A stretch of 64,000 nt of DNA from Pseudofrancisella aestuarii (GCF_003574475.2 NZ_QLIS02000002.1:186001-250000), one strand, 5' to 3'; positions 1-10,421 are shown, counted from the stretch's first letter. Numbers and translations are program-made. Notes: generated by a model not told the origin, from the sequence alone.

Positions 1-2
1 CA

Positions 3-164
3 ATTCTTATTTCTCCTCACGTAAATAAAAAGGCGAGAGATCAATATGAAATAAGAACTCATAAGAGATTAATTGATATTGTTGAGCCTACAGATAAGAC
101 TGTTGATGCTTTAATGAAGCTTGATTTAGCTTCAGGTGTTGATGTTCAAATTAGTTTGAGTTAA
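3..164 (+). CDS. rpsJ: 30S ribosomal protein S10, C-terminal part (cut by window start)
   Basis: The first 164 bases hold an open frame without its start. It encodes the last 53 residues of S10, including the family segment [20 protein letters not shown] and the ending [14 protein letters not shown]10 is a small-subunit protein of the 30S head and, as NusE, an antitermination partner. It is the usual first gene of the S10 operon, and rplC follows as expected. The identity is secure; the missing N-terminal half lies outside the window. Confidence 0.96.
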
Positions 165-172
165 TATATATT

Positions 173-187
173 ACCTTTTTTAAAGGT
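173..187 (+). other. Short hairpin between rpsJ and rplC
   Basis: ACCTTT, three T and AAAGGT form a perfect 6-bp stem just after the rpsJ stop. It lacks a GC-rich stem and a following T run, so it is a weak terminator at best. A leader or processing element inside the operon is equally possible. Only the inverted repeat is seen; any function is inferred. Confidence 0.25.
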
Positions 188-255
188 GTAATTAACTTTG
201 GTCTTCGTGGTCAATCGTAATCATGGAGTTAAATAATAATAATAGAGGATAAAAT

Positions 256-888
256 ATGTCTTTAGGATTAGTTGGTCGCAAATGTGGTATGACTCGTATT
301 TTTACTGAAGATGGCGTTTCTATTCCTGTAACTGTAGTTCATATTGAGCCAAATGTTGTTGCTCAGGTTAAAACTACTGAAACAGATGGGTATAGTGCTG
401 TTCAAGTAACTACTGGTTTTAAGAAGCGTTCGAATGTTAACAAGCCTTTAGCTGGACATTTTGCTAAAGCTGGTGTTGAGCCGGGCCGTGGTTTGTGGGA
501 GTTTGTTGTTGAGTCTACTGATGATCTTCAAGTTGGAGCATCTGTTGATGCTAGTGTTTTTGAAGCAGGTCAAAAAGTGGATGTAAGAGGTGTTTCTAAG
601 GGTAAAGGTTTTGCTGGTGTTGTAAAGCGTCACAATTTCAGAACTCAAGATGCTTCTCATGGTAACTCACTGTCTCATAGGGTTCACGGCTCTACAGGTC
701 AAAACCAGACCCCAGGTAGAGTATTCAAGGGTAAGAAGATGGCTGGTCATATGGGTAATGAAAATGTTACTATTCAGTCACTTGAGGTTGTTAAAGTTGA
801 CGTGGAAAATGGATTATTGCTTTTAAAAGGTGGTATTCCAGGATCTGTTGGTGGAAATGTTATTGTTTCTCCAGCGGTTAAAAGTTAG
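256..888 (+). CDS. rplC: 50S ribosomal protein L3
   Basis: A 210-residue protein of normal L3 length, starting [16 protein letters not shown]. It has the conserved loop [20 protein letters not shown], which reaches the peptidyl transferase centre in known L3 structures. L3 is one of the first proteins to bind 23S rRNA during assembly. The ATG follows AGAGGA at a good distance. It sits between rpsJ and rplD in standard S10-operon order, about 90 bases after rpsJ and 23 bases before rplD. The glutamine in GQNQTPG is the residue methylated by PrmB in E. coli. Confidence 0.98.
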   Translation: MSLGLVGRKCGMTRIFTEDGVSIPVTVVHIEPNVVAQVKTTETDGYSAVQVTTGFKKRSNVNKPLAGHFAKAGVEPGRGLWEFVVESTDDLQVGASVDASVFEAGQKVDVRGVSKGKGFAGVVKRHNFRTQDASHGNSLSHRVHGSTGQNQTPGRVFKGKKMAGHMGNENVTIQSLEVVKVDVENGLLLLKGGIPGSVGGNVIVSPAVKS

Positions 889-911
889 TAGAATTATACC
901 GGAGATTTGTT

Positions 912-1535
912 GTGGACTTAAATATTAAATCATTGACTGGTAATGAAACTGGCTCTTTAGGTGTTGCGGATAGTGTTTTCGCTACGGATTATAATGAGTC
1001 TTTGATTCACCAGGTTGTTGTAGCTTATATGGCAGGTGCTCGTCAAGGAACAAAAGCTCAAAAAACTAGATCTGAAGTTTCTGGCGGTGGAGCTAAACCT
1101 TGGAGACAAAAGGGTACAGGTAGAGCAAGAGCGGGTACAATTCGTTCACCTATTTTTAGAAAGGGTGGTGTTACGTTTGCTGCTAAGCCAAGAAGTTATA
1201 AGCAGAAAGTTAATCGTAAGATGTATGTTGGGGCTATGAAGTCAATTTTGTCAGAGTTAGTAAGAGCTGATAGAATGAGATTGATTGATGCCTTAGCTTT
1301 ACAGACTCCAAAAACAAAAGAATTTAAAGGCTTGGTTGATAGTTTAAATGTGAAAGATGTTCTTTTTGTTGTAGGTGTTGAAGAGTTTAGTGAGAATTTA
1401 TATCTTTCTTCTAGAAACCTTAAAAATGTTGCAGTTTGTGATTCTATGGATATTAATCCAGTTTCTCTTATGTGCTTCGAAAATGTAGTTGTTACTGAGA
1501 AAGCTATAAAAGAAATAGAGGAGAAATTAGCATGA
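912..1535 (+). CDS. rplD: 50S ribosomal protein L4
   Basis: A 207-residue L4 with the long basic loop that lines the exit tunnel ([20 protein letters not shown]). It begins at a GTG preceded by GGAG, and its stop overlaps the rplW start in ATGA, which implies translational coupling. In E. coli L4 also represses the S10 operon by binding the leader upstream of rpsJ. That leader lies outside this window, so autoregulation cannot be judged here. Confidence 0.98.
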   Translation: MDLNIKSLTGNETGSLGVADSVFATDYNESLIHQVVVAYMAGARQGTKAQKTRSEVSGGGAKPWRQKGTGRARAGTIRSPIFRKGGVTFAAKPRSYKQKVNRKMYVGAMKSILSELVRADRMRLIDALALQTPKTKEFKGLVDSLNVKDVLFVVGVEEFSENLYLSSRNLKNVAVCDSMDINPVSLMCFENVVVTEKAIKEIEEKLA

Positions 1536-1831
1536 ATTCACAAGAAAAATTGTTAAGAACGATTGTAAGACCTCATGTTTCTGATAAGTCTTATGGTTTG
1601 GCGGATGGTAGCTCAACTATAGTTTTTCAGGTGGCTTCTGTTGCTAATAAGTATGATGTAAAAGATGCTGTCGAGAAACTTTTTGAAGTAAAAGTTGAGT
1701 CGGTTAATATCCTTAATGTTAAAGGCAAGGCACGTAGATTTGGTCGTGTTGAAGGCAGAACAAAAGCTTGGAAGAAGGCTTATGTTAAGTTGGCTGAAGG
1801 ACATGATATTAATTTTGTTGGTGCAGAGTAA
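1532..1831 (+). CDS. rplW: 50S ribosomal protein L23
   Basis: A 99-residue L23, starting four bases before the rplD stop. The family segment [15 protein letters not shown] is near the C terminus. L23 sits at the tunnel exit and is the known docking site for trigger factor and SRP on the large subunit. Position between rplD and rplB and the normal length make the call firm. Confidence 0.97.
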   Translation: MNSQEKLLRTIVRPHVSDKSYGLADGSSTIVFQVASVANKYDVKDAVEKLFEVKVESVNILNVKGKARRFGRVEGRTKAWKKAYVKLAEGHDINFVGAE

Positions 1832-1852
1832 TTTTAGGAAGGTTTTATAGTC

Positions 1853-2677
1853 ATGATTGAAATTAAAAAAGCTAAACCTACATCCCCTGGTCGTCGCCAC
1901 GTTATTAGTGTAAAAAATACGGAACTACATACAGGTAAGCCATTTAAGGGTTTAGTAGAGAAGAAAAAGAAAAATGCTGGTAGAAATAATACTGGTAGAA
2001 TAACTGTTCGTCATCAAGGCGGTGGACAGAGACAACATTATCGTATTGTTGATTTTAAAAGAAATAAAGATGGTATAGTTGCGAAAGTTGAGAGAATTGA
2101 ATATGATCCTAACCGTAGTGCTAATATTGCTTTAGTTTTGTATTCTGATGGTGAGAGAAGATACGTTATTGCGCCAAAGGGATTGAAAAAAGATATGGAA
2201 ATTATTTCTGGAGAGAAGGTTGATGTTGCTGTTGGTAACTGTATGCCTTTAAGAAATATTCCTCTTGGTACGGTTGTTCATAATATTGAGATGAAGCCTA
2301 AAAAAGGCGCTCAAATGATTAGAAGTGCTGGTACTTTTGCTCAGCTAGTTGGTAAGGATAATGCGTATGCTATTATTCGTTTAAGATCAGGTGAGATGAG
2401 AAGGGTATTATTGGATTGTAGGGCTGTGATTGGAGTTGTTTCAAATTCTGAGCATAACTTGAAATCTTTAGGTAAAGCAGGAGCTAGTCGTTGGAGAGGT
2501 ATTAGACCTACTGTCAGAGGTGTTGCGATGAACCCGGTAGATCACCCGCATGGTGGTGGTGAGGGTCGTACTTCTGGTGGTAGACATCCTGTTACACCTT
2601 GGGGTGTTCCAACTAAAGGTTATAAGACGCGTAAGAATAAGCGTTCTAATAAGTTGATTGTTCAAAAACGTAAGTAA
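1853..2677 (+). CDS. rplB: 50S ribosomal protein L2
   Basis: A 274-residue L2, the usual bacterial length. The near-invariant C-terminal stretch [17 protein letters not shown] contains the histidine linked to peptidyl transferase centre assembly in E. coli. The RNA-binding portion includes [15 protein letters not shown] near residues 55-70. It lies 21 bases after rplW in standard order. L2 is needed for association of the ribosomal subunits. Confidence 0.98.
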   Translation: MIEIKKAKPTSPGRRHVISVKNTELHTGKPFKGLVEKKKKNAGRNNTGRITVRHQGGGQRQHYRIVDFKRNKDGIVAKVERIEYDPNRSANIALVLYSDGERRYVIAPKGLKKDMEIISGEKVDVAVGNCMPLRNIPLGTVVHNIEMKPKKGAQMIRSAGTFAQLVGKDNAYAIIRLRSGEMRRVLLDCRAVIGVVSNSEHNLKSLGKAGASRWRGIRPTVRGVAMNPVDHPHGGGEGRTSGGRHPVTPWGVPTKGYKTRKNKRSNKLIVQKRK

Positions 2678-2691
2678 TTAGGGAGAAAGTT

Positions 2692-2970
2692 GTGCCTCGT
2701 TCATTAAAAAAAGGACCTTTTGTTGATCATCATCTTTTAAAGAAGGTTTTTGAAGCGCAAGAAAGTAATTCTAAAAAGCCAATCAAAACATGGTCTAGAA
2801 GATCAATGATTGTGCCAGATATGATAGGTTTAACTATAGCTGTACATAATGGTCAACAACATGTACCTGTTCTTATGACAGAAGAAATGGTTGGTCATAA
2901 GTTAGGTGAGTTTGTTTTGACTCGCAATTATCGTGGACATGCTGCTGATAAAAAAGCTAAGAAAAAATAG
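2692..2970 (+). CDS. rpsS: 30S ribosomal protein S19
   Basis: A 92-residue S19 starting [18 protein letters not shown] after the initiator. The start is a GTG preceded by GGGAG. S19 lies in the 30S head and contacts S13 and tRNA across the subunit bridge. The family signature around NGQQHVPV and the ending [11 protein letters not shown] are present. It is directly followed by rplV. Confidence 0.97.
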   Translation: MPRSLKKGPFVDHHLLKKVFEAQESNSKKPIKTWSRRSMIVPDMIGLTIAVHNGQQHVPVLMTEEMVGHKLGEFVLTRNYRGHAADKKAKKK

Positions 2971-2982
2971 TTGAGGGTTAAT

Positions 2983-3318
2983 ATGGAAGTACAAGCTAAA
3001 TTAAAGTTTGCAAGAATTTCAGCTCAAAAGTGTAGGCTGGTTGCTGACCAAGTCAGAGGCTTACCTGTAGATAAAGCTATAAATCTTCTAACTTTTAGTA
3101 ACAAAAAAGCTGCAGTTTTAGTAAAAGAGGTTTTAAGCTCTGCTATTGCTAATGCTGAGCATAATGATGGTATGGATGTAGACTCATTATATGTTTCGAC
3201 TATCTTTATTGATGAAGGACCTACTATGAAGCGTTTTGAAGCTAGAGCAAAAGGTAGGGGTAATCGTATTTTAAAAAGAACTTCACACATTACTGTGAAA
3301 GTTGCTGAAAAAAATTAA
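2983..3318 (+). CDS. rplV: 50S ribosomal protein L22
   Basis: I place the start at the ATG at 2983 ([18 protein letters not shown]), giving 111 residues. An in-frame TTG at 2971 lies inside the ribosome-binding region: GAGGG at 2973-2977 is well spaced from the ATG. L22 spans the exit tunnel, and its beta-hairpin loop is at [10 protein letters not shown]-like sequence [15 protein letters not shown]22 tunnel-loop changes confer macrolide resistance in other bacteria; nothing unusual is seen in the loop here. Confidence 0.96.
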   Translation: MEVQAKLKFARISAQKCRLVADQVRGLPVDKAINLLTFSNKKAAVLVKEVLSSAIANAEHNDGMDVDSLYVSTIFIDEGPTMKRFEARAKGRGNRILKRTSHITVKVAEKN

Positions 3319-3330
3319 GAGGTATAGATA

Positions 3331-4002
3331 ATGGGTCAAAAAGTAAATCCTAATGGTATTCGCTTAGGTTATATTAGAGACTGGCGTTCAACTTGGTATG
3401 CTGACTCTTCTAGCTATGCTAATAATCTTAATGAAGATATTAAAGTTAGAGAGTTTTTGCACAAAAAACTTGCTTCAGCGGCAGTTAGTAAAATAGTAAT
3501 TGAGAGACCTGCTCAAAATGCTAAAGTAACTATTCACACAGCAAGACCAGGAATCGTTATTGGTAAGAAGGGTGAGGATGTTGAAAGGCTTCGTTCAGAT
3601 ATTCATAAAATAATGGGTGTTCCTGTTCAAGTTAATATAGAAGAAGTTCGTAAACCTGAGTTAGATGCTAGATTAGTTGCGGAAAGTGTTGCGCAACAGT
3701 TAGAGAAAAGGGTTATGTTTAGAAGAGCTATGAAAAAAGCTATTCAGTCTGCTATGAAATCTGGTGCTAAGGGTATTAAGATTATGGTTAGTGGTAGACT
3801 TGGAGGTGCTGAAATTGCTCGTTCTGAATGGGCTAGAGAAGGTAGAGTTCCTCTTCAAACATTTAGAGCTGATGTTGATTATTCAACTGCGCAAGCTTTA
3901 ACAACTTATGGAATTATTGGTGTTAAAGTTTGGATCTATAAGGGTGAGATTCTTCCTGGTCAAATAGCTGAGAAGAATAGTAATAGAAAAGGAGCTAAAT
4001 AA
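3331..4002 (+). CDS. rpsC: 30S ribosomal protein S3
   Basis: A 223-residue S3 with an N-terminal KH domain (GxxG loop in [14 protein letters not shown], about residues 70-82) and a C-terminal domain containing [14 protein letters not shown]3 guards the mRNA entry tunnel on the 30S subunit. Its TAA shares one base with the rplP ATG (TAATG), so the two genes are probably translationally coupled. Confidence 0.98.
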   Translation: MGQKVNPNGIRLGYIRDWRSTWYADSSSYANNLNEDIKVREFLHKKLASAAVSKIVIERPAQNAKVTIHTARPGIVIGKKGEDVERLRSDIHKIMGVPVQVNIEEVRKPELDARLVAESVAQQLEKRVMFRRAMKKAIQSAMKSGAKGIKIMVSGRLGGAEIARSEWAREGRVPLQTFRADVDYSTAQALTTYGIIGVKVWIYKGEILPGQIAEKNSNRKGAK

Positions 4003-4415
4003 TGCTACAGCCTAAGCGTACAAAGTTTCGTAAACAGCAAAAGATGCGTAATAGGGGGTTGGCTCACAGGGGTAATAAAGTAAGCTTTGGTGAGTTTGGT
4101 CTTCAGGCTACTTCTAGGGGTAGAATTACTGCTAGACAAATAGAAGCTGGAAGAAGAGCTATTAATCGTCATATTAAGCGTGGTGGTAAGGTTTGGATTA
4201 GAATATTTCCAGATAAACCTATTACAGAAAAGCCTTTAGAAGTTCGTATGGGTAAAGGTAAAGGTTCTGTTGAATATTGGGTTGCTCAAATTCAGCCAGG
4301 ACGTGTTTTATATGAGATAACAGGTGTTAAAGAAGAGTTAGCTAGAGAAGCTTTTGCAAGAGCTGCTGCTAAGTTACCAGTCTCTACAACTTTTGTTGAA
4401 AAACAGGTGATGTAA
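4002..4415 (+). CDS. rplP: 50S ribosomal protein L16
   Basis: A 137-residue L16 starting [19 protein letters not shown]. The arginine in the [12 protein letters not shown] region and the [10 protein letters not shown] motif are characteristic. L16 helps position the A-site tRNA acceptor arm. It overlaps both neighbours (rpsC and rpmC) by one base through TAATG junctions. Length and order are standard. Confidence 0.98.
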   Translation: MLQPKRTKFRKQQKMRNRGLAHRGNKVSFGEFGLQATSRGRITARQIEAGRRAINRHIKRGGKVWIRIFPDKPITEKPLEVRMGKGKGSVEYWVAQIQPGRVLYEITGVKEELAREAFARAAAKLPVSTTFVEKQVM

Positions 4416-4621
4416 TGAAGAGAAAAGATACTTTAAAAGATTATAGAAATAAAAGTGTTTCTGAGTTGCAGGATTTGAAAATTGAGTTATTGCAACAACT
4501 ATTTTCACTTCGCATGCAAAAGGGTACTGGGCAATTAAACAAGAATCACTTATTTAAAAGTGCTAAAAGAAATATTGCTCGTATAAATTCGATAATATCA
4601 GAAAAAGAAATAGGTGCTTAA
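4415..4621 (+). CDS. rpmC: 50S ribosomal protein L29
   Basis: A 68-residue helical L29 with the usual [21 protein letters not shown] core. L29 lies next to L23 at the tunnel exit. Its start shares one base with the rplP stop, and rpsQ begins three bases after its stop. It is small but unmistakable in this context. Confidence 0.95.
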   Translation: MKRKDTLKDYRNKSVSELQDLKIELLQQLFSLRMQKGTGQLNKNHLFKSAKRNIARINSIISEKEIGA

Positions 4622-4624
4622 AGT

Positions 4625-4876
4625 ATGAGCGATAAAATCAGAGTGCTAGAAGGTAAAGTTTCTAGTGATGCTATGGACAAAAGCGTTGTCGTTAAAGCAG
4701 AAAGATATGTAAAACATCCTCTTTACGGTAAGTTTGTAAGAAAAACTACAAAGTATTATGTTCATGATGAAAAAAATGAGTGTAAAAAAGGTGATGTTAT
4801 AACTTTTAAAGAAACTAAACCCTATTCTAAAATGAAGAAGTGGTGCTTAGTGGATATTATCCATAGAGAAAAATAA
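4625..4876 (+). CDS. rpsQ: 30S ribosomal protein S17
   Basis: An 83-residue OB-fold S17. It has [14 protein letters not shown], the [19 protein letters not shown] segment and [20 protein letters not shown]. It is a primary binder of 16S rRNA. It is the last gene before a 95-base gap that holds a probable promoter, so it is likely the end of the S10 transcription unit. Confidence 0.97.
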   Translation: MSDKIRVLEGKVSSDAMDKSVVVKAERYVKHPLYGKFVRKTTKYYVHDEKNECKKGDVITFKETKPYSKMKKWCLVDIIHREK

Positions 4877-4882
4877 ATAAGT

Positions 4883-4911
4883 TTGATTTTATTTTTGTTT
4901 ATTGGTATATT
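4883..4911 (+). promoter_or_regulatory. Probable spc-operon promoter before rplN
   Basis: TTGATT at 4883-4888, a 17-base spacer and TATATT at 4906-4911 fit a sigma70 promoter. TGG directly before the -10 supplies an extended -10 element. It lies just after the rpsQ stop and about 60 bases before rplN. E. coli also starts its spc operon at this gene boundary. The match is seen; activity is inferred. Confidence 0.6.
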
Positions 4912-4924
4912 TGTTGGACTTAAA

Positions 4925-4942
4925 AGTGCTTCCGCTAGCACT
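4925..4942 (+). other. Leader hairpin upstream of rplN
   Basis: AGTGCT, six loop bases and AGCACT form a perfect 6-bp stem. It begins roughly where transcription from the promoter at 4883-4911 would start, so the transcript would have a 5' stem-loop. No T run follows, so it is not a typical terminator. A role in mRNA stability or control is inferred. Confidence 0.35.
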
Positions 4943-4971
4943 GGTCTTATATTAATGAATAAGGATTTTGT

Positions 4972-5340
4972 ATGATTCAGATGCAAACAGAACTCCAGGT
5001 TGCTGATAACAGTGGTGCAAAGAGAGTAGAATGTATTAAAGTTTTAGGTGGTTCACATCGTAGATATGCATCTATTGGAGATGTTATTAAAGTTACTGTG
5101 AAAGAAGCTGCTCCAAGAGGTAAAGCTAAAAAAGGTTCTGTATATAACGCTGTTGTTGTTAGAACAGCTAAGGGTGTTCGTAGAAAGGATGGTTCAGTAG
5201 TTCGTTTTGATGGTAATGCTGCTGTATTATTGAACGCTAATGGTCAACCTATAGGAACTCGTATTTTTGGTCCAGTAACAAGAGAGCTTCGTAGTGAGAA
5301 GTTTATGAAGATCGTTTCTCTGGCGCCAGAAGTTTTATAG
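4972..5340 (+). CDS. rplN: 50S ribosomal protein L14
   Basis: A 122-residue L14 starting [18 protein letters not shown], the standard N-terminal signature. It ends in the typical [15 protein letters not shown]14 forms part of the subunit bridge with 16S rRNA and is the docking site of the silencing factor RsfS in other bacteria. An AAGGA motif precedes the ATG. It is likely the first gene of the spc-type transcript. Confidence 0.98.
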   Translation: MIQMQTELQVADNSGAKRVECIKVLGGSHRRYASIGDVIKVTVKEAAPRGKAKKGSVYNAVVVRTAKGVRRKDGSVVRFDGNAAVLLNANGQPIGTRIFGPVTRELRSEKFMKIVSLAPEVL

Positions 5341-5358
5341 TATATTTTGAGGTGAGAG

Positions 5359-5679
5359 ATGAATAGATTAAAAAAAGGCGATGATGTAATTGTTATTGCT
5401 GGTAAAGATAAAGGTCGTAGAGGGACTGTTAAGTCATTTACTAAAGGCGGTTCTTTAATCTTGGTTGAAGGTATTAATGTGGTTAAAAAGCATGTTAAGC
5501 CAAACCCAAATAAAGGTGTGGAAGGCGGAGTTGTTGAAAAAGAGCTTCCTATTCATGCTTCTAACGTTGCTATATATAATCCAACTACTGAAAAAGCTGA
5601 TAGAGTGGGTTATAGATTGGTTGAGGAAAATAAAAAAGTTCGCTATTTTAAGTCAAATGGTGAATTGGTAGATCTATAG
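5359..5679 (+). CDS. rplX: 50S ribosomal protein L24
   Basis: A 106-residue L24 with an N-terminal KOW motif ([20 protein letters not shown], about residues 5-24). L24 is an assembly initiator that binds the 5' part of 23S rRNA. GAGGTGAG precedes the ATG at a good distance. It lies between rplN and rplE as in other gammaproteobacteria, and nothing unusual is seen. Confidence 0.97.
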   Translation: MNRLKKGDDVIVIAGKDKGRRGTVKSFTKGGSLILVEGINVVKKHVKPNPNKGVEGGVVEKELPIHASNVAIYNPTTEKADRVGYRLVEENKKVRYFKSNGELVDL

Positions 5680-5691
5680 GCGGTTGTTTGT

Positions 5692-6231
5692 ATGGCAAGA
5701 CTAAAAGATTATTATCAGAATGAGCTTGTTGCTAAATTAAAAAATGAGCTTGGTTTAGATAATGTTATGGAAGTACCTCGTATTGAGAAGATTACTCTTA
5801 ATATGGGTGTTGGTGATGCGGCAAAAGACAAAAAGATAATGACTTTTGCTGTAAAAGATTTGACAGCTATTGCTGGTCAGAATCCTGTTGTTACTAAGTC
5901 TAGAAAATCTATTGCAGGTTTTAAAATTCGTGATGGTTGGCCGATAGGGTGTAAAGTGACTCTACGTGGCGAGCGTATGTATGAATTTTTAGATAGACTT
6001 ATAACAATTGCTATTCCTAGAATTAGAGATTTTAGGGGCTTAAGTGCTAAATCTTTTGATGGTAGCGGTAATTATAGTTTGGGTATGAAAGAGCAAATAT
6101 CATTCCCAGAAATAGACTATGATAAGATCGACACTATTAGAGGTTTAGATATTTCAATAACTACTACTGCTAAAAATGATGATCAAGGAAGAGCTTTGCT
6201 TAAAGCATTTGGTTTTCCTTTGAAGTCTTAA
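5692..6231 (+). CDS. rplE: 50S ribosomal protein L5
   Basis: A 179-residue L5 with the family motifs [14 protein letters not shown] and [21 protein letters not shown]5 binds 5S rRNA and contacts P-site tRNA. In E. coli the rplE start is the target where S8 represses the spc operon. I did not find a recognisable S8 target by eye, so that control is unproven here. Confidence 0.98.
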   Translation: MARLKDYYQNELVAKLKNELGLDNVMEVPRIEKITLNMGVGDAAKDKKIMTFAVKDLTAIAGQNPVVTKSRKSIAGFKIRDGWPIGCKVTLRGERMYEFLDRLITIAIPRIRDFRGLSAKSFDGSGNYSLGMKEQISFPEIDYDKIDTIRGLDISITTTAKNDDQGRALLKAFGFPLKS

Positions 6232-6250
6232 TTTTATATTGGGGTTTTAA

Positions 6251-6556
6251 ATGGCAAAAGAAGGAATGATTCAGAGAGAATTAAAGAGAGAGAAATTAGT
6301 AGCTAAATATGCTCAAAAAAGAGCTGAGCTTAAGGCTATTATTCTTGATATTAACTCTACTGAAGAGCAAAAGTGGGAAGCTCAAATTAAACTGCAAAAA
6401 TTACCAGTGAACTCTTCTGCATCTAGAGTGCAAAGAAGATGTAGAGTAACAGGTAGACCGCATGCTGTATATAGAAAATTCGGGTTGTGCCGTAATAAGC
6501 TTAGAGAGTATGCGATGGCAGGTGATGTTCCTGGTTTGAAAAAGGCTAGTTGGTAA
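6251..6556 (+). CDS. rpsN: 30S ribosomal protein S14
   Basis: A 101-residue S14 of the long, zinc-independent form: the CxxC zinc pairs of the short form are absent. The C-terminal half carries [20 protein letters not shown] and ends GLKKASW. S14 sits in the 30S head near S3 and S10. A GGGG-containing ribosome site precedes the ATG. Confidence 0.97.
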   Translation: MAKEGMIQRELKREKLVAKYAQKRAELKAIILDINSTEEQKWEAQIKLQKLPVNSSASRVQRRCRVTGRPHAVYRKFGLCRNKLREYAMAGDVPGLKKASW

Positions 6557-6570
6557 TAAGGAATTTAAAT

Positions 6571-6969
6571 ATGAGTATGCAAGATCCTATTTCGGATATG
6601 TTTACAAGAATTAGAAATGGTTTTTCTTCTGGTAAAGAAACTGTTTCTATTCCTTTTTCTAAAATGAAAATGGAAATAGCAAATTTTTTGGTAAAAGAAG
6701 GATATGTAGCTGGTTGTACTAAAGAAACTAGTGATAAAGCGCATTCTTTTATAAATATCGAACTTAAGTACCACAATGGTTCTCCTGTTATCGAAATGAT
6801 AAAGAGAGTTAGTAGACCAAGTTTGAGAATATATAAATCACATGCTGATTTACCAAAAGTTTATGGTGGCTTTGGAGTTGCTATAATTTCTACCTCTAAA
6901 GGTATAGTTAGTGATAGAAAAGCGAGATCTCTTGGTGTTGGTGGTGAAATTATAGGCTATGTAGCTTAA
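6571..6969 (+). CDS. rpsH: 30S ribosomal protein S8
   Basis: I choose the ATG at 6571, giving 132 residues starting [17 protein letters not shown]. An earlier in-frame codon at 6550 would overlap the rpsN end and lacks a ribosome site, whereas AAGGA at 6558-6562 serves 6571. S8 organises the central 16S rRNA domain and represses the spc operon in E. coli. The C-terminal motif [20 protein letters not shown] is intact. Confidence 0.97.
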   Translation: MSMQDPISDMFTRIRNGFSSGKETVSIPFSKMKMEIANFLVKEGYVAGCTKETSDKAHSFINIELKYHNGSPVIEMIKRVSRPSLRIYKSHADLPKVYGGFGVAIISTSKGIVSDRKARSLGVGGEIIGYVA

Positions 6970-6992
6970 TAAACCGTTGGAGGTAATTGAAA

Positions 6993-7529
6993 ATGTCTAG
7001 AATAGGTAAGAAACCTGTCGTTATTCCAAGCGGTGTTACAATTAATGTTGCAGCTGGTAATGAAGTTCAAGTTAAGAGCTCTAAAGCTACACTGACTAAA
7101 ACTTTTTCTTCTGATGTAACATTTGATGTTGCTGCTGACGTTGCTACTATAAAGCCAGTTAATAATAGTAAGAATGCTGTTGCTCAGTCAGGTACAGCAA
7201 GAGCTATTCTGAGTAATATGGTTGAAGGCGTAAGTAAAGGTTTTGAGAAAAAACTTAGAATTATAGGTGTTGGTTATCGTGCTAAAGCTCAAGGTAGTGA
7301 GCTAAATTTAACACTTGGTTTTTCTCATCCAGTTGTTTATAAGCTTCCTCAGGGTGTGACAGCAGAAACTCCTGCTCCTACAGAAATAATTCTTAAAGGG
7401 GCTGATAAAGAGCTTTTGGGTAAAGTCGCTGCTGAGATTAGGGACTATAGAAAGCCTGAGCCATATAAAGGTAAAGGTGTTCGTTATGATGACGAATATG
7501 TAGCTAAGAAAGAAGCTAAGAAGAAGTAG
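6993..7529 (+). CDS. rplF: 50S ribosomal protein L6
   Basis: The start is set at the ATG at 6993 ([15 protein letters not shown]), giving 178 residues. TGGAGG at 6978-6983 is ideally placed, so the TTG two codons earlier is ignored. L6 has two similar RNA-binding domains and ends in [20 protein letters not shown], the diagnostic L6 motif. It lies near the GTPase-associated centre of the 50S subunit. Confidence 0.97.
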   Translation: MSRIGKKPVVIPSGVTINVAAGNEVQVKSSKATLTKTFSSDVTFDVAADVATIKPVNNSKNAVAQSGTARAILSNMVEGVSKGFEKKLRIIGVGYRAKAQGSELNLTLGFSHPVVYKLPQGVTAETPAPTEIILKGADKELLGKVAAEIRDYRKPEPYKGKGVRYDDEYVAKKEAKKK

Positions 7530-7550
7530 TATTATAAGGTAGTAATTATT

Positions 7551-7904
7551 ATGGATAAAAAAACTGCTCGTTTGAATCGTAGTAAGCGTACTAGAATTAA
7601 ACTAAGAGAGCTTGAGCAAATAAGACTTTGTGTTTTTAGAACACCAAGACATATTTATGCACAAGTTATTTCAGGGGATGGTTCTGTTGTATTAGCTTCT
7701 GCATCTACAGTTGAAAAAGATATTAAATCAAAGTGTAAGTACACTGGTAACGTTGCTTCTGCTGCAGTCGTTGGTGAAGTTGTGGCTAACAGATGTAAAG
7801 AGAAAGGAATTGAAAAAGTTGCTTTTGATAGATCTGGATATAAGTATCACGGCCGTGTAAAAGCTTTAGCAGATGCTGCTAGAGAGCATGGTTTGCAGTT
7901 TTAA
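7551..7904 (+). CDS. rplR: 50S ribosomal protein L18
   Basis: A 117-residue L18 with the 5S rRNA-binding protein signatures [15 protein letters not shown] and [20 protein letters not shown]. With L5 and L25 it forms the 5S particle in the central protuberance. It follows rplF by 21 bases and precedes rpsE by 27. Normal length and order. Confidence 0.97.
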   Translation: MDKKTARLNRSKRTRIKLRELEQIRLCVFRTPRHIYAQVISGDGSVVLASASTVEKDIKSKCKYTGNVASAAVVGEVVANRCKEKGIEKVAFDRSGYKYHGRVKALADAAREHGLQF

Positions 7905-7931
7905 TTAAAAAAATATGGATGATGATTCATT

Positions 7932-8432
7932 ATGTCTAATGAAGTAAAAAAGAATGAAGAGCTGATTGAAAAATTAGTTAGTGTTAAGAGACACTCTAAA
8001 ACGGTAAAAGGTGGTAGAATCATGAGCTTTGCTGCTTTAACTGTTGTAGGTGATGGTAAAGGTAGAATTGGTATTGGTAGAGGTAAGTCAAGAGAAGTGC
8101 CTGTTGCTATACAAAAAGCTATGGAAAACGCTAAAAAAAATATGGTGTCAGTTAACCTTAATGTCGATACTTTATGGTATCCAGTGATGTCTTCTCATGG
8201 CGCTTCTAAAGTATTTATGCAACCAGCTTCTCAAGGTACTGGTATTATTGCTGGTGGTGCGATGCGTTCTGTTTTTGAAGTTGTTGGAGTTCATAACGTT
8301 TTAGCTAAAACTTATGGTTCAACAAATCCTGTGAACGTTGTGAGAGCTACAATTGCTGGATTAGCTAAAATAAAATCACCAGAAGAGATCGCTGATAAAA
8401 GAGGTCTTTCTATTGAAGAAATTCAGGAGTAG
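7932..8432 (+). CDS. rpsE: 30S ribosomal protein S5
   Basis: A 166-residue S5. The N-terminal dsRNA-binding-like domain includes [18 protein letters not shown], the loop linked to fidelity and spectinomycin sensitivity. The C-terminal domain has the [21 protein letters not shown] signature. S5 acts with S4 at the mRNA entrance. No departure from family sequence was noticed. Confidence 0.98.
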   Translation: MSNEVKKNEELIEKLVSVKRHSKTVKGGRIMSFAALTVVGDGKGRIGIGRGKSREVPVAIQKAMENAKKNMVSVNLNVDTLWYPVMSSHGASKVFMQPASQGTGIIAGGAMRSVFEVVGVHNVLAKTYGSTNPVNVVRATIAGLAKIKSPEEIADKRGLSIEEIQE

Positions 8433-8438
8433 TTTAAC

Positions 8439-8624
8439 ATGACTCAAGCTAAAACATTCAAAGTTACCCTTGTTAAAAGTTTAAATGGTAGAAAAGAAAA
8501 CCATATAGCTTGTGCTAGAGGGTTAGGCTTAAGAAAAATAAACCACACAGTTGAAGTTTTAGATACAGCTGCAAATCGTGGTATGGCTAATAAAATATAT
8601 TATATGGTTAAAATAGAGGGGTAG
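8439..8624 (+). CDS. rpmD: 50S ribosomal protein L30
   Basis: A 61-residue L30 starting [20 protein letters not shown]. Its core [17 protein letters not shown]-type segment matches the family. It is a small globular 50S protein, not essential in some bacteria. It lies six bases after rpsE and four bases before rplO. Confidence 0.95.
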   Translation: MTQAKTFKVTLVKSLNGRKENHIACARGLGLRKINHTVEVLDTAANRGMANKIYYMVKIEG

Positions 8625-8628
8625 TATA

Positions 8629-9060
8629 ATGAAATTAAATACAATTGCTCCTGCTCATGGCTCTAAAAGTGCGCCTAAAAGATTGGGTCGTGGTATTGGC
8701 AGTGGTTTAGGAAAAACTTCTGGTAAGGGTCACAAAGGTCAAAAAGCGCGTGCAGGTGGCTATCATAAGGTAGGTTTTGAAGGTGGTCAAATGCCTTTAC
8801 AAAGAAGATTACCAAAATTTGGTTTTACTTCTGCTTCTAAGAGATATACTGCTGAAATAAGACTTCATGAGTTAAATAGTCTTCCAGTTGAAGATGTTAA
8901 TTTAGAAGTTTTAAAAGATTTTGGCCTTATAAGAAAAGATATAAAAGCTGCTAAAGTTATAGCTAGTGGTACTGTTGAAAAAGCTATTAACTTAACAGGA
9001 ATAGCTTGTACAAAAGGTGCTAGAGACGCTATTGAACAGGCTGGCGGTAAAATAGAGTAA
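8629..9060 (+). CDS. rplO: 50S ribosomal protein L15
   Basis: A 143-residue L15 with the long glycine- and basic-rich N-terminal extension ([20 protein letters not shown], residues 18-37). A compact C-terminal domain ends [15 protein letters not shown]15 binds late during 50S assembly. It is followed after eight bases by secY, the usual partner. Confidence 0.97.
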   Translation: MKLNTIAPAHGSKSAPKRLGRGIGSGLGKTSGKGHKGQKARAGGYHKVGFEGGQMPLQRRLPKFGFTSASKRYTAEIRLHELNSLPVEDVNLEVLKDFGLIRKDIKAAKVIASGTVEKAINLTGIACTKGARDAIEQAGGKIE

Positions 9061-9068
9061 TATCAAAT

Positions 9069-10394
9069 ATGTCAAAATATAGCAATGCTTCCAATTCTGG
9101 AGAGTTAAAATCTAGATTAATATTTGTAGTTTTATCTATAATGGTATTTAGATTAGGTGTATATATTCCTATTCCAAATATAGATTCAGCTCAGTTAGTA
9201 GAACTTATTTCTAGACAGAATTCATCAGGCGGTAATGGTTTGATGAGTATGTTTAATATGTTCTCAGGGGGAGCTCTTACTCAAATGAGTATATTTGCTT
9301 TAGGTGTTATGCCTTATATCTCAGCTTCAATTATTTTTCAAATGCTATCAGCGGTTTATCCAAAGCTTATAGAGTTGAAAAAAGAGGGAGAGTCTGGGCA
9401 GAAGAAAATAACTCAATATACTAGATATTTGACTTTAATATTAGCTATTGTTCAGTCTTTTGGTATAGTGGCATATATTTTGCATCAGCCAGGATTAGTT
9501 ACTACTAATTCAATGCCTTTGTTTTACCTTACAACAGTCGTTTCTGTGACAACTGGAAGCATGTTTTTAATGTGGTTGGGTGAGCAAATGACTGAAAGAG
9601 GTGTTGGAAATGGTATATCACTACTCATATTTTCCGGTATAGTGGCAAACTTACCTTTTGAGATAGGAAATACGCTATATCAAGCAAGTCAGGGTAGTAT
9701 AACATATCTCTCAGTATGGGTTTTGTTGGTATTATTACTTTTGGTTATTGCATTTGTAGTCTTTATGGAGAGTGCTCAAAGAAAGATTACTGTTAATTAT
9801 GCAAAAAGGCAGCAAGGTAGAAAAATGTATGCTGCACAAACTAGCCATCTTCCTCTTAAGCTTAATATGGCTGGAGTTATTCCAGCTATATTTGCATCAT
9901 CTATTCTTATGGTACCAGGAGTATTGTTTGGGTGGTTGGCTAATTATAGCTCATTGAGTTGGTTAGGAGATGTTGCAGAAATAATGCAGCCAGGCAGTAT
10001 TGTTTACACTATAGTCTTTGCTGCTACTATAATCTTTTTCTGTTTTTTTTATACTTCTTTAGTTTTTAATCCAAAAGATACTGCGGAGAATTTAAAGAAA
10101 TCTGGAGCTTATATCTCTGGTGTAAGACCTGGTGAACAAACAGCTAAATATATTGATTCAGTCATGACAAGATTAACTTTAGTTGGATCTTTATATATAA
10201 CAGCAATTTGTTTATTACCAATATTTGTAATGAAATTCTTTGCACAAGGCCTTTCATTTACATTTGGTGGAACTTCTTTACTAATTGTTGTGGTTGTGAT
10301 GATGGATTTTATGGCTCAAGTTAGATCTCATATGATGTCTACACAGTATGATTCATTATTAAAAAAAGCTAATTTAAGTGGAAAAAGAAAGTAG
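9069..10394 (+). CDS. secY: Preprotein translocase subunit SecY
   Basis: A 441-residue inner-membrane protein with about ten transmembrane segments, the channel of the SecYEG translocon. Family motifs include [15 protein letters not shown] (plug/TM2 region), [14 protein letters not shown] and the cytosolic loop around [13 protein letters not shown], which docks SecA and ribosomes. It lies at the end of the spc operon with rpmJ after it, the standard arrangement. Another gene in the window (33698-34366) resembles YfgM, a SecYEG-associated protein. Confidence 0.98.
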   Translation: MSKYSNASNSGELKSRLIFVVLSIMVFRLGVYIPIPNIDSAQLVELISRQNSSGGNGLMSMFNMFSGGALTQMSIFALGVMPYISASIIFQMLSAVYPKLIELKKEGESGQKKITQYTRYLTLILAIVQSFGIVAYILHQPGLVTTNSMPLFYLTTVVSVTTGSMFLMWLGEQMTERGVGNGISLLIFSGIVANLPFEIGNTLYQASQGSITYLSVWVLLVLLLLVIAFVVFMESAQRKITVNYAKRQQGRKMYAAQTSHLPLKLNMAGVIPAIFASSILMVPGVLFGWLANYSSLSWLGDVAEIMQPGSIVYTIVFAATIIFFCFFYTSLVFNPKDTAENLKKSGAYISGVRPGEQTAKYIDSVMTRLTLVGSLYITAICLLPIFVMKFFAQGLSFTFGGTSLLIVVVVMMDFMAQVRSHMMSTQYDSLLKKANLSGKRK

Positions 10395-10421
10395 AAAATA
10401 ATATTGTGGAGAATAAATATA

